This document shows, piece by piece, positions 8,429 through 16,881 of a stretch of 64,000 nt of DNA. Source of the stretch: Pontibacter arcticus (GTDB lineage Bacteria > Bacteroidota > Bacteroidia > Cytophagales > Hymenobacteraceae). A program made the position numbers and the translations under genes. Each line of letters opens with the position of its first letter. The first letter of the stretch is position 1. The stretch spans positions 188,501 to 252,500 of the forward strand of contig NZ_QMDV01000003.1 of NCBI RefSeq assembly GCF_003284895.1, written 5' to 3'. The notes beneath the pieces are model-generated. The model was given only the letters and a program-made list of their open reading frames with translations. It had not been told where the DNA came from and made no database searches.

Positions 8429-9907
8429 ATGAGTATACTTTTTACGCTTCTCCGGCAGCAATGGAAAGAAAATAAACGCTCTTCCGTTTTCCAGAAAAAC
8501 CTGGGCATCAATATTTTTATTGGGTTGCTGGTTTTATACTTTGGCGCGATCTTTTTGTCGCTTGGCTTTTTGGCGGACAACCTGCTGGCCGAGTTTTTCC
8601 CTGACCAGAACGTAGTTACCGCTTTTAACAGTTTCCTGCTGTTTTATTTCCTGACCGATCTTTTTACGCGGTTTATGCTGCAGGAACTTCCGGTGCTGGC
8701 CATTCAACCTTACTTGCACTTGCCCGTCCCGAAAAGTAAACTCATTCATTTTGTGCTCCTGAAATCGGTTACGAGCCTGTTTAATTTTATTGTGCTGCTG
8801 GTTTTTGTGCCTTTTATGGTAGAGGCGGTTATTCCGGCGCACGGCGCTTGCATGGCGGCGGCATGGTTAGGCGCGCTTATGGGTATAACGCTCGTAAATA
8901 ATTTCCTGCTGCTCTATTTTAAACGATTGCTCACCAGCAACCCACTTTATACTTTGGTGTTCGGGTTAGCAATTGCCAGCCTGATGCTGCTGGATTACAT
9001 GGGCGCTATTTCGTTGCGGATAGCTTCTTCGGAGGCATTTGGCGCTGTGTTAGCGCAACCCTGGCTGGTAGCTGTTCCGGTGCTGCTGCTGGTGGTGGTT
9101 TATACGTTAAATTTCCGTTACTTAAAAGGGCATTTGTACCCCGAAGAGCTGGCCGTGCACCAAACTAAAAATGCAAGCAGCAGCAATTTCAGCTTCCTCG
9201 ACCGTTTCGGAATAACAGGCAAACTGATCGCGTTGGAGTTAAAATTGATCTGGCGGCACAAACGCACAAAATCAACGGTTCTCCTGTCCAGCATTTTCCT
9301 GTTGTATGGCTTTCTGTTTTACAAGGATAGTTACCTGGATGGCTTCGCGATGTTGCTGTTTGTAGGCGTTTTCACGACTGGTATGTTTATGTTTAACTAC
9401 GGACAATTTATACCTGCCTGGCAAAGTGCCCACTTCGATGCGTTGCTAACCAAACGAATTTCGCCTTACCAGTTTTACCTGGCCAAGTTCTGGTTGTTTA
9501 TACCGGTTATGGGCCTTGCTTTCTTAGTTACCTTGCCCTACGGCCTCATCAGTTACAAAATCATACTTATCAACCTGGCTGCGCTGCTCTTTAACATGGG
9601 CATCAATGTGTTCATCGTATTTTACTTTTCGGTATTCAACAGCAAGCGCTTGGATCTGGCCAAAGGTGCCTCGTTTAACTGGCAGGGCGTGGGGGCTTCT
9701 AATTTTATACAAGGCATTCCGTTGCTGCTGTTGCCGCTGCTTATTTATGCGCCTTTCGGGTTCTTGGGTATACCTTACTGGGGCGTTTTCACGATTGGGG
9801 CGCTGGGCTTGGTTGGCTTTATTTTCCGGAAGCAACTGCTTTTGTTAACGGTAAAACGCTTCGAGGAGAACAAGTATAAACTGGCTACCGGTTTCCGGGT
9901 AAGCTAA
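8429..9907 (+). CDS. DUF5687 ABC transporter permease
   Basis: A 492-residue integral membrane protein with roughly a dozen hydrophobic segments, matching the DUF5687 family of Bacteroidota ABC exporter permeases. A cytoplasmic-looking stretch around residues 245-285 (K-L-I-A-L-E-L-K-L-I-W-R-H-K-R) separates two membrane halves. The ATPase gene begins 59 bases downstream on the same strand, so the two form an exporter of unknown substrate. An AGTATA/TATACT inverted pair (8405-8419) sits just upstream of the start codon. Confidence 0.8.
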   Translation: MSILFTLLRQQWKENKRSSVFQKNLGINIFIGLLVLYFGAIFLSLGFLADNLLAEFFPDQNVVTAFNSFLLFYFLTDLFTRFMLQELPVLAIQPYLHLPVPKSKLIHFVLLKSVTSLFNFIVLLVFVPFMVEAVIPAHGACMAAAWLGALMGITLVNNFLLLYFKRLLTSNPLYTLVFGLAIASLMLLDYMGAISLRIASSEAFGAVLAQPWLVAVPVLLLVVVYTLNFRYLKGHLYPEELAVHQTKNASSSNFSFLDRFGITGKLIALELKLIWRHKRTKSTVLLSSIFLLYGFLFYKDSYLDGFAMLLFVGVFTTGMFMFNYGQFIPAWQSAHFDALLTKRISPYQFYLAKFWLFIPVMGLAFLVTLPYGLISYKIILINLAALLFNMGINVFIVFYFSVFNSKRLDLAKGASFNWQGVGASNFIQGIPLLLLPLLIYAPFGFLGIPYWGVFTIGALGLVGFIFRKQLLLLTVKRFEENKYKLATGFRVS

Positions 9908-9966
9908 TGCTGGTTTTCTGAAGTATAAAACGCTCTTATAATTAAAAAATAGCGTCTTTTAAAAGT

Positions 9967-10674
9967 ATGAATCAGACAATACTTGAAGTACGAAATATAG
10001 AAAAAGCCTACAACGGCAAAACAGTAGTATCTATTCCGGCGCTCAGCGTGGCTACCCACGAAACCGTTGGCGTAGTCGGGAATAACGGTGCCGGCAAAAC
10101 CACTCTTTTCCGGATGATCCTGGATCTGATCCGGCCTTCAGACGGCGAGGTTTTTCTGAAAGGACTTAACGTAATGCAATCCGGAGCATGGAAATCGTAT
10201 ACCGGCTCACATTTAGACGAAGGCTTTCTGATTGATTACCTGACGCCGGAAGAGTATTTCAGATTCATAGGCGACCTGCATGGCCTTTCGGATGGCGATA
10301 TTACAGAGCGCTTGGCCCCATTCCTGGATTTTTTTAACGGTGAAATTTTAGCACAGCGCAAGTATATCCGCGATTTTTCGAAGGGCAACCAGAAAAAGAT
10401 CGGCGTAGCGGCAGCGGCATTATTTAACCCCGAACTGCTTATTCTGGATGAGCCTTTTGCTAACCTCGACCCTAGTTCCCAGATCCGGTTAAAGAACCTG
10501 CTCAAAACACTCCGCGACCAGCACGGCATGGCCATACTCATATCAAGCCACGACCTGAGCCACGTAACAGAAGTATGCGAGCGCATCATTATCCTGGAAA
10601 AAGGGCAGCTGATACAGGATATGCAAACAACCGAAAATACCTTGCAGGAACTGGAGAATTACTTTACAGTATAG
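9967..10674 (+). CDS. ABC transporter ATP-binding protein (partner of DUF5687 permease)
   Basis: A 235-residue ABC ATPase. Walker A is GNNGAGKTT (about residues 39-47), the signature loop is the divergent F-S-K-G-N-Q-K-K, Walker B is LLILDEPFANLDP, and the switch His is in S-S-H-D-L-S-H. It powers the upstream permease. The start codon is embedded in the iterated word, reading AAAAGTATGAAT, with the ATG inside AAGTATG. The role as an exporter rather than importer is inferred from the absence of a binding protein. Confidence 0.88.
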   Translation: MNQTILEVRNIEKAYNGKTVVSIPALSVATHETVGVVGNNGAGKTTLFRMILDLIRPSDGEVFLKGLNVMQSGAWKSYTGSHLDEGFLIDYLTPEEYFRFIGDLHGLSDGDITERLAPFLDFFNGEILAQRKYIRDFSKGNQKKIGVAAAALFNPELLILDEPFANLDPSSQIRLKNLLKTLRDQHGMAILISSHDLSHVTEVCERIIILEKGQLIQDMQTTENTLQELENYFTV

Positions 10675-10685
10675 TTGATAATCAC

Positions 10686-10697
10686 AAAGTATACTTT
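10686..10697. repeat. AAGTATA palindrome
   Basis: AAAGTATACTTT is a perfect 12-base palindrome made by fusing AAGTATA to its own complement, placed 11 bases after the ABC ATPase stop codon. Confidence 0.8.
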
Positions 10698-10716
10698 TCT
10701 TATAGTTAGTGGTTGC

Positions 10717-10760
10717 TACCACAAAGGCCGGACTGTTATACAGTACCGGCCTTTGTGGTA
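10717..10760 (+). terminator. Hairpin terminator after the ABC exporter operon
   Basis: Perfect 15-base arms, TACCACAAAGGCCGG at 10717-10731 and its complement at 10746-10760, enclose a 14-base loop. No long T-tract follows, so termination may be partly factor-assisted. Confidence 0.65.
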
Positions 10761-10939
10761 CGTAAGGATTTAGTTCATTCAAAGAATTTTCAGGATAATT
10801 TCAGCTTATTCCGGTCAGAAAACGTATGCAAAATGTTCATACCTCAAAACTACCTAAAAGCCTGAAGCAGTGTTGGCAGTGCTTGTAAAGTTTGTGGGGC
10901 GTTAGATAATTCAGCATTAACAATCTATATTAAATTGCT

Positions 10940-12310
10940 ATGAGAAAAATTACAGCGTTCGCCTCTGTTTTGTCGCTGCTTACCCTCTTTTCGTGTAACG
11001 AAGGAGACGATGTTATCAATCCAGGAAATCCTTCCGAGCAAAAAGCAGATACTTTGCAAGGTGTAATCACATCAGACCTTGCTCTTAAACAAGACCAAAC
11101 TTATTATTTAAAAGGACAGGTGTATGTGAAGAATAATGCCGTGCTTACCATACCGGCAGGCGTTACCGTAACAGCGGGTTCTTCTAAAGATAAACAGCTA
11201 GGTGCTCTTGTTATAACACAGGGTGCTAAATTATTTGTAAATGGTACTTCCGAGAGGCCGGTCGTGTTTACATCGGCTGCCGCAACGAAAGCGCCCGGCG
11301 ATTGGGCAGGTATTTTTGTATTGGGCAAAGCACCAACCAACCTTGGGCAACAGGCAAATTTGCCAGGCCTTGCCGTTTCAGCGGATACAAAGTTTGGGGG
11401 CGATGTGGCAACTGATAATTCGGGCTCGATCAGTTACCTGCGCGTAGCGTATACCGGTGGGCTTAACCCGGCCAACGAAGACGAGTGGGCAATAGACCTG
11501 GCCAGTGGTTTAACGTTGGCAGGTGTAGGTACCGGCACTAAAGTAAGCCATGTGATGGTGACAAACTCGAAAGATGATGGTTTTCAGTTTCTGGGAGGTA
11601 CCGTGAATGCTAAAAACCTGATTGCTTATAACAACGGTGACGATGATTTTGACTTTGACCGCGGCTATACCGGCAAACTGCAGTTCCTGATCTCGTACCG
11701 TACTAAAACAACCACGCATGCACTCAGAGCCAACGCCATGGAAAGCCTGAATGATTTTGATGCGCTTGGTCCGCAGCCTTTTACGCGTCCTGTTATTTCG
11801 AACATGACCATTATTGGCCCACAAGGTGCAGAAACCACAAAAACCAACCTGAACCAAGGTGTTTACATTCGTAAAGCAACGCGTTTTGCGGTACGTAACT
11901 CCATTATTGCAGAGTACCCGCAGGGTGGCCTGATGGTTTGTATGAAAACAAGACCTGTTTTACTGAAAAATGAAGGATCCGAGTTTAAGTACAACCTGGT
12001 GCACAGCGATAACGCGGCCAGAGCCTTTACCTGGGATCTGAACACGGAAGTAGTAGCTGACCCTGAGCTGGAAAAATTCGGCCTGAATGAAACCAATCAG
12101 AACAAAGTAATTTCTTCTTTCGCTGATTTTAAACTGAAAAGCCCGTATGCGCAAACCCCTGATTTTACTGTTTCCAGCGAATCGGTTGCAGCTACAGGCG
12201 CTAACTTCAGTGGGAATGATTATACCTCGTTTTTTTCGCCGGTGGCCTTTAGAGGAGCCGTTGGTGGCGAAAACTGGGCTGCAGCCAGCAACTGGGCAGT
12301 CTGGAAATAA
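10940..12310 (+). CDS. Secreted lipoprotein with beta-helix-like repeats
   Basis: A 456-residue protein with a lipoprotein signal peptide whose lipobox ends L-F-S-C at Cys19. The next residues N-E-G-D-D are acidic, resembling the Bacteroidota lipoprotein export signal, so surface exposure is plausible. The sequence has many short strands (Y-Y-L-K-G-Q-V-Y-V, V-L-T-I-P-A-G-V-T-V, G-A-L-V-I-T-Q-G-A-K-L-F-V) followed by repeated G-D-D-D-F-D-F-D-type turns, which suggests a right-handed parallel beta-helix. Homologs in this phylum are usually called hypothetical. It is a single-gene unit closed by a bidirectional terminator. No enzymatic residues were recognised. Confidence 0.65.
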   Translation: MRKITAFASVLSLLTLFSCNEGDDVINPGNPSEQKADTLQGVITSDLALKQDQTYYLKGQVYVKNNAVLTIPAGVTVTAGSSKDKQLGALVITQGAKLFVNGTSERPVVFTSAAATKAPGDWAGIFVLGKAPTNLGQQANLPGLAVSADTKFGGDVATDNSGSISYLRVAYTGGLNPANEDEWAIDLASGLTLAGVGTGTKVSHVMVTNSKDDGFQFLGGTVNAKNLIAYNNGDDDFDFDRGYTGKLQFLISYRTKTTTHALRANAMESLNDFDALGPQPFTRPVISNMTIIGPQGAETTKTNLNQGVYIRKATRFAVRNSIIAEYPQGGLMVCMKTRPVLLKNEGSEFKYNLVHSDNAARAFTWDLNTEVVADPELEKFGLNETNQNKVISSFADFKLKSPYAQTPDFTVSSESVAATGANFSGNDYTSFFSPVAFRGAVGGENWAAASNWAVWK

Positions 12311-12330
12311 ACACAGTTTATACTTTTAAA

Positions 12331-12365
12331 CAGAAGCCGCTCCTGTCAGTCAGGAGCGGCTTCTG
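12331..12365. terminator. Bidirectional terminator
   Basis: Perfect 15-base arms (CAGAAGCCGCTCCTG at 12331 and its complement at 12351) with a 5-base loop and T-tract, between convergent genes. Confidence 0.9.
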
Positions 12366-12381
12366 TTTTTTTATTGCAGGT

Positions 12382-13788
12382 TTACTTTTTCAGGGTTGAT
12401 TTTATCCAGTCGCTTATAGTTTGTAACGCCAGCGGTGCAAAGGTTTCCTCGAGTTGGCTGTACTCGTTCGGCAGTCCGGTTTTAGCTGTCTGGAAAAGGT
12501 GGTTAAGGGCAGGCATTTCCTTGATGGTATACGTTTTATTTCCTGCGGCTTTCAGGGCTTTCTCGGCAGCTGGTAAGTTCTGGCTGGCTGGTACCTGCAA
12601 ATCATTTGTACCATTCAGTACCAATACCGGTTGTTTTAGTTTCTGGAGCGTAAGCACAGGATCGTAGGCCAGAAAATGTTTAACCCACGGGGAGCTAAGC
12701 TGCGCGACAATAGCCTGCTCGCTTTGGGCAGTAAAGCCCAGTTGTGTTTTCTGTTCTGCCGTAAGGTTGGCAGTGGTTTCCTGTTCGAGCTTTCTGATTT
12801 TTTTTGCTGCTGCAAAAGCGTCGGTTTGGGTGGCGGCTACTTCAAATTGTTTTTTACGGAGCTCCAGGTAAGGTTTTAGCAAGGTTTCCGGCATACCTGC
12901 CGCTGTTAAAAGTGCTTCGTTTTGCGCTACAAGCAACTCGGTTCCGGGTACAGCATTGCCAGCCAGTAATACTACATAAGCCACATCTGGTTGTTGGTTT
13001 GCCACTTTTGCCGCTATCAAAGCGCCTTCGCTGTGCCCCACTAGCCCAATCTTTTTCTGATTTATACTTGGTTGCGCTTTCAGGAAAGTATAGGCTGCTG
13101 TTATATCGGTTGCAAAATCCAGAGTAGTTGCCGAAGCCGGGTTGCCAGTGGAGCCGCCCACACCACGGTCATCCAACCGAAGTACAGCCAGGCCCTGGCG
13201 CGTTAAATGATCAGCTAAGACTAAGTATGGTTTGTGGTCCATCACGGTGCCATCGCGGTCCTGGGCACCAGACCCCGAGATAAGTATAACTGCCGGAAAA
13301 GGCCCTTTGCCGGTTGGTAGCGTAAATGTGCCTGCCAGTTTAATGCCTGCTGTGCTATTCGTTATACTTACTTCCTGCTCTTTATAAGGATAGGGTTTAA
13401 CGGGTTCCTGCGGACGTTTGGGTTGTACGGCTTCGCCTTTCTTCAATTGCATGGCAAAAGTTTGGCCGCTTTGCTTCCAGGTGCCTTCGATGGTGCCAGG
13501 AGCTGTTAACTTTCCGGCATAACTACCTCCAATGGCTGGTAAATGTAAAAATAAGCTATCCTGCACCAGTTTTACTTCCTTTACCGGAATGCCTTTAGCG
13601 CTCTGTGCCGGTACATCCATTGTGGCTGTTAGCGCTCCGTTGCTTTCCTGAATATGGAAAACAAGGGCGAGTTGCATACCACCGGTTTGTATGGCGCCAT
13701 TCCAGAAGCCGGTTACCTGCGCCGCTGGTTGTGCGAGAGCAGATGAAGTATAAAGGAGCAACAGAAAGTATAGGAAATGTTTTTTCAT
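12382..13788 (-). CDS. Exported alpha/beta hydrolase
   Basis: A 468-residue protein with a signal peptide (F-L-L-L-L-Y-T-S-S-A-L-A-Q). Residues of about 20-110 form a small beta-rich N-terminal domain, and the rest is an alpha/beta hydrolase. The oxyanion region is I-L-I-S-G-S-G-A-Q-D-R-D-G, the nucleophile is Ser in GLVGHSEGA, and the expected acid and His are in N-G-T-N-D-L-Q-V-P and L-N-H-L-F-Q. This is the family of Bacteroidota exported acyl-peptidase/esterase-like enzymes. The substrate is unknown. It is convergent with the lipoprotein gene and separated from the sdpI-like gene by a short gap. Confidence 0.82.
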   Translation of the reverse strand: MKKHFLYFLLLLYTSSALAQPAAQVTGFWNGAIQTGGMQLALVFHIQESNGALTATMDVPAQSAKGIPVKEVKLVQDSLFLHLPAIGGSYAGKLTAPGTIEGTWKQSGQTFAMQLKKGEAVQPKRPQEPVKPYPYKEQEVSITNSTAGIKLAGTFTLPTGKGPFPAVILISGSGAQDRDGTVMDHKPYLVLADHLTRQGLAVLRLDDRGVGGSTGNPASATTLDFATDITAAYTFLKAQPSINQKKIGLVGHSEGALIAAKVANQQPDVAYVVLLAGNAVPGTELLVAQNEALLTAAGMPETLLKPYLELRKKQFEVAATQTDAFAAAKKIRKLEQETTANLTAEQKTQLGFTAQSEQAIVAQLSSPWVKHFLAYDPVLTLQKLKQPVLVLNGTNDLQVPASQNLPAAEKALKAAGNKTYTIKEMPALNHLFQTAKTGLPNEYSQLEETFAPLALQTISDWIKSTLKK

Positions 13789-13827
13789 CGGGAGGAAGTG
13801 AATTTATACTTTGATTTGAGCAAAATT

Positions 13828-14493
13828 TTAATGCGTTTCTTTTAGGTTCTGTTCTTTTTTGGATGCCCGGAAAGAGTAAACAAAAGGCACTACAATGAGT
13901 GCGCCTGCAATAAAATAGAACAGGTACTGGCGTAAATCTGTGTGTTGGATAAACGAAAGCAGCGCCATGGCTATGCCGCCTACTATCCAGAGGGGGCCGG
14001 CCATGCGGTGGGTTTTCCGCCAGACGTATTCACTTTCCAGGGTCCAGGGGGTGCGGAGGCCGATAAAGTAATTTGGTTTTATCGCCTGAAAATAATTACC
14101 CAGTACAGCGATCAGCGCACCAACCAGTATCAGTATAAATTCAGGATTCAAGGTTTGGTGATTATGGGCATTATAGATTATAAAAACCGCAAGGGCAGCC
14201 ATAAAAAACGAAAGTATAAAACGCAGGTGGTTATACTTATTGCCCATTTTGCTGATCTGCTTTTTGGGGTCGAGGAATGGCAGTACAAGCAGCAGCAGGT
14301 AAATGCCCAAGGTAATGCCCAGTGTAAGCCAGATCAAACCATTTTTGCCAGTCCAGCCGTCTGCTTCGCCCTGTAAATTAAAATGTACTGCCACACGCGC
14401 AGGCAGTTCGGCCCACGAAAGCCAGAGGTAAAGCAAAGGCAGCACGGTAAGTACCAGTAAAGCTGCTTCGGTTTTAAGTTGAATTTTCTTCAT
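13828..14493 (-). CDS. SdpI-family membrane protein
   Basis: A 221-residue protein with six hydrophobic segments. The N-terminal half matches DUF1648 (L-P-A-R-V-A-V-H-F-N-L-Q-G-E-A-D-G-W) and the C-terminal half the SdpI domain (N-Y-F-I-G-L-R-T-P-W-T-L, then W-R-K-T-H-R). In Bacillus subtilis SdpI gives immunity to the SdpC toxin and sequesters the repressor SdpR at the membrane. Here it follows the SdpR-like gene with a gap of one base, so the regulatory pair is conserved. No SdpC-like toxin is seen nearby, so its role here may be signal transduction or immunity to external toxins. Confidence 0.85.
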   Translation of the reverse strand: MKKIQLKTEAALLVLTVLPLLYLWLSWAELPARVAVHFNLQGEADGWTGKNGLIWLTLGITLGIYLLLLVLPFLDPKKQISKMGNKYNHLRFILSFFMAALAVFIIYNAHNHQTLNPEFILILVGALIAVLGNYFQAIKPNYFIGLRTPWTLESEYVWRKTHRMAGPLWIVGGIAMALLSFIQHTDLRQYLFYFIAGALIVVPFVYSFRASKKEQNLKETH

Positions 14494-14494
14494 G

Positions 14495-14749
14495 TCAGTC
14501 TTTTAAAGTTACAAGCCAGTTTAAAATATCATCCAGTACAGTTGTGGTAAGCGAGTAAATCACGAATTGCCCACGCTTCTCCGACGTTACCAGATCAGCC
14601 TGGTGCAGAATGTCGAGGTGGTGCGAAATGCTGGGCTTCGTGATGTTGAATGCATCTGCAATTTCGCCGGCAGTCAGGTCCTTTTCTTTTAACAACTGAA
14701 GGATGTCGCGCCGGGTAGGGTCGTTAAGTGCCTTAAATATTTTATTCAC
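14495..14749 (-). CDS. ArsR/SdpR-family transcriptional repressor
   Basis: An 84-residue winged-helix regulator. It begins N-K-I-F-K-A-L-N-D-P-T-R-R-D-I-L-Q-L-L, the ArsR/SdpR opening, and has the recognition helix region N-I-T-K-P-S-I-S-H-H-L-D-I-L. No metal-binding Cys cluster is present, which fits the SdpR branch rather than metal sensors. The start codon is GTG. A 22-base near-perfect palindrome sits directly upstream at 14760-14781 and is the probable autoregulatory operator. The downstream sdpI-like gene starts within two bases of its stop. Confidence 0.88.
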   Translation of the reverse strand: MNKIFKALNDPTRRDILQLLKEKDLTAGEIADAFNITKPSISHHLDILHQADLVTSEKRGQFVIYSLTTTVLDDILNWLVTLKD

Positions 14750-14759
14750 GGGTATTAGG

Positions 14760-14781
14760 TATTTAGGTAAATATCTAAATA
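14760..14781. promoter_or_regulatory. Candidate SdpR-like operator
   Basis: TATTTAGGTA, then AA, then TATCTAAATA: the arms match at 9 of 10 positions. It lies 10 bases upstream of the GTG start of the ArsR/SdpR-like gene, where repressor binding would block the sdpRI promoter. Confidence 0.65.
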
Positions 14782-14796
14782 ATCTAGTATAATAGC

Positions 14797-14813
14797 AAGT
14801 ATACTTTATACTT
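14797..14813. repeat. Palindromic and tandem AAGTATA copies
   Basis: AAGTATACTT (14797-14806) is a perfect palindrome, followed in register by another TATACTT (14807-14813). It lies in the divergent region between the sdpR-like and isoaspartyl-peptidase genes. Confidence 0.75.
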
Positions 14814-14924
14814 TTAGTTGCCGAATTTGAAAAGAATCACCAGCTTTCGGGGCTGCATCCAGGCTTAACATCGGTTGCCAAACATCGTATTAGTTCTACA
14901 GTTTAAAACTTAACCCAAAAAACG

Positions 14925-15872
14925 ATGGCAAAGAAAAAGCCACTGGCAATTGTGGTGCACGGCGGCGCTGGCCCGGATTCTGACCACATCCATGAAAACA
15001 AAAAAGGCTACGAAGAAGGTATAAAGCTGGCTGTTGAAGCTGGTTACAAAGTATTAGAAGAAGGCGGCTCTGCAGTAGATGCCGTGGAAGCAGCCGTAAA
15101 AGTGCTCGAGAATAACCCCTTGTTTAATGCAGGCCGTGGCTCAGCGCTGAATGCAAACGGCGAAGTAGAAATGGATGCCGCCATTATGCGCGGCAACGAC
15201 CAGGCATCCGGTGCAGTGGCGCTCGTGCGTAACATCCGGAACCCGATATCGCTGGCCAAAGCCGTGATGATGAATACCAAATACCGCTTTTTAGGGGATA
15301 TGGGTGCGCTGGAGTATGCCAAGAAACTGGATATACGCATGGAGCCCTCATCCTACTTTATAACCGAACACCAGTTTGATGCTTTCTCTAAAAAGCGCGA
15401 AGAAGAATTTACCAGCAGCGACCGCATTGGCCTGGATGAACTGAATGCGCGCATGCACGGCACTGTAGGTGCCGTTGCCCTGGATAGGGATGGCATAATG
15501 GCAGCAGCTACCTCTACAGGCGGCACCGAGAACAAGAAAATGGGCCGGATCGGAGATAGTTGTATTGTAGGAGTGGGCTGCTATGCCAACAACAAAACCT
15601 GTGCTATTTCCGGTACCGGCGATGGCGAACTGCTCATGAAAAATATAATTGCCTATGATATTTCTGCATTGATGGAATACAAAGGCCTGACCTTGCAGAA
15701 CGCTTGTGAGGAAGTGGTACTGGAACGCGTGAATACCAAAGAAGGCGATGTAGGCGTGATAGGTGTAGACCAGGCCGGAAACATTGCCATGGTTTTTAAC
15801 AGCGACCGCATGCACCGCGGCTGGAAAACCAGTTCAGGAAAATCGGGCGTAAAAATATATGGCGATAAGTAA
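14925..15872 (+). CDS. iaaA: Isoaspartyl peptidase / plant-type L-asparaginase
   Basis: A 315-residue N-terminal nucleophile hydrolase. The conserved start I-V-V-H-G-G-A-G, the motif N-A-G-R-G-S-A-L-N, and the autocleavage site at H-G-T-V-G-A-V are all present; Thr180 would become the N-terminal nucleophile of the beta subunit after self-processing between Gly179 and Thr180. The G-T-G-D-G-E element near residue 230 is the substrate-binding part. It hydrolyses beta-aspartyl dipeptides and, weakly, asparagine. No signal peptide is seen, so it is probably cytoplasmic. It is a single gene followed by a large palindromic repeat element. Confidence 0.92.
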   Translation: MAKKKPLAIVVHGGAGPDSDHIHENKKGYEEGIKLAVEAGYKVLEEGGSAVDAVEAAVKVLENNPLFNAGRGSALNANGEVEMDAAIMRGNDQASGAVALVRNIRNPISLAKAVMMNTKYRFLGDMGALEYAKKLDIRMEPSSYFITEHQFDAFSKKREEEFTSSDRIGLDELNARMHGTVGAVALDRDGIMAAATSTGGTENKKMGRIGDSCIVGVGCYANNKTCAISGTGDGELLMKNIIAYDISALMEYKGLTLQNACEEVVLERVNTKEGDVGVIGVDQAGNIAMVFNSDRMHRGWKTSSGKSGVKIYGDK

Positions 15873-15925
15873 ACGAAAGTATAATTTTACCTGAGCTAAA
15901 GTATAACACTTTACTTTAGCCAAAA

Positions 15926-16069
15926 AAGCTGTTTAGAATTTATTTATCGCCTAACCCGCTGTTGTTGGTGTTTTCACCGACAACTATACTTTCACCAACA
16001 GAAGCTTGCTGGTGAAAACACGCAGCAAGGGCAGCAGAAATTTATTTAGTTAAAAATTCCAAACAGCTT
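15926..16069. repeat. Intergenic palindromic element, copy 1
   Basis: The outer arms AAGCTGTTTAGAATTT (15926-15941) and AAATTCCAAACAGCTT (16054-16069) are inverted repeats matching at 15 of 16. Inside, 15959-16035 is a double-hairpin core containing GTTGTTGGTGTTTTCACC and GGTGAAAACACGCAGCAA. The core reappears in reverse complement at 23349-23430. Confidence 0.8.
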
Positions 16070-16160
16070 CAAAGTATAAATTAAAACTTTGCCGGCGCCG
16101 CGAGGTTACTCATACGTAAAGTATATATCTTTTTTTGAATCCGAAGTTAAAGCACCTGAA

Positions 16161-16808
16161 ATGCCTACATCAACCATTACCAAAGAGCAGCTTGACACCA
16201 GCATGACCTATACTTTTTACCGGGATATGACGGACAGGTTGCTGGCAGAACAGAAAACGACCGGCACAAACCATGCCCCTGAGATGGTAGCTTATACCCG
16301 CATGAATGCCCAGCGCATGCGCCGCGTAGAAAAGACCACCGTGCTGGATGATGAAATGGTGGAGTTGCTGCTGAGCGTAAACACCAAAATGATCTGGGTT
16401 GTGTTAACGGAGGCCTGGTGCGGCGATGCAGCGCAGATCGTGCCGGCGCTTGCCAAGTTTGCAGATGCCTCGCCATTGATAGAATTAAAACTGCTGCTGC
16501 GCGATGAAAACCTGGAACTGATGGACCAATACCTCACAAACGGCGGCCGCTCTATTCCAAAACTCATTTGCCTGAAAGCAGATACAGGGGAAGTTTTAGG
16601 AGACTGGGGACCACGGCCCGTACCTGCGCAGGAACTTGTAAACCAGGCCAAAACCGATAACCTGCCGTTTCCGGAGATGGCAGAGAAATTGCATGGCTGG
16701 TACGCTAAAGACCGCAGTAAAACCCTGCAGGAAGAATTTAAAGTATTGCTCCGCAACTGGTCTGAACTGGTTGATCCAAAACATCAGGATGCAGAACATT
16801 TAAGCTAA
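16161..16808 (+). CDS. Thioredoxin-fold protein with a single active-site Cys
   Basis: About 215 residues from the ATG at 16161 (M-P-T-S-T-I-T-K-E-Q); the frame extends upstream to a TTG at 16089, but that part is not thioredoxin-like. The centre has L-T-E-A-W-C-G-D-A-A-Q-I-V-P, aligning with the W-C-x-x-C redox motif of the Thioredoxin_9 family, but the second Cys is replaced by Ala. A cis-Pro element follows in S-I-P-K-L-I. A dithiol oxidoreductase mechanism is therefore unlikely; a monothiol or structural role is inferred. It stands alone between the palindromic element and a bidirectional terminator. Confidence 0.8.
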   Translation: MPTSTITKEQLDTSMTYTFYRDMTDRLLAEQKTTGTNHAPEMVAYTRMNAQRMRRVEKTTVLDDEMVELLLSVNTKMIWVVLTEAWCGDAAQIVPALAKFADASPLIELKLLLRDENLELMDQYLTNGGRSIPKLICLKADTGEVLGDWGPRPVPAQELVNQAKTDNLPFPEMAEKLHGWYAKDRSKTLQEEFKVLLRNWSELVDPKHQDAEHLS

Positions 16809-16825
16809 TAAGTAATTGAAACAAC

Positions 16826-16860
16826 GCATAAAGGCAGCCCCGTTCAGGCTGCCTTTATGC
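16826..16860. terminator. Bidirectional terminator
   Basis: Perfect 14-base arms (GCATAAAGGCAGCC at 16826 and its complement at 16847) followed by a T-tract, between convergent genes. Confidence 0.9.
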
Positions 16861-16881
16861 GTTTTTATACTTTCGAATTCG

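Noticed and set aside
13828-14749. A toxin-antitoxin or bacteriocin system at the sdpRI pair
   Set aside because: Only the regulator and the SdpI-like protein are visible; no toxin-like small exported protein is nearby.
15926-16069. Insertion sequence or classical MITE
   Set aside because: No transposase is related to it, no target-site duplication was recognised, and the outer arms of the two copies differ in sequence.
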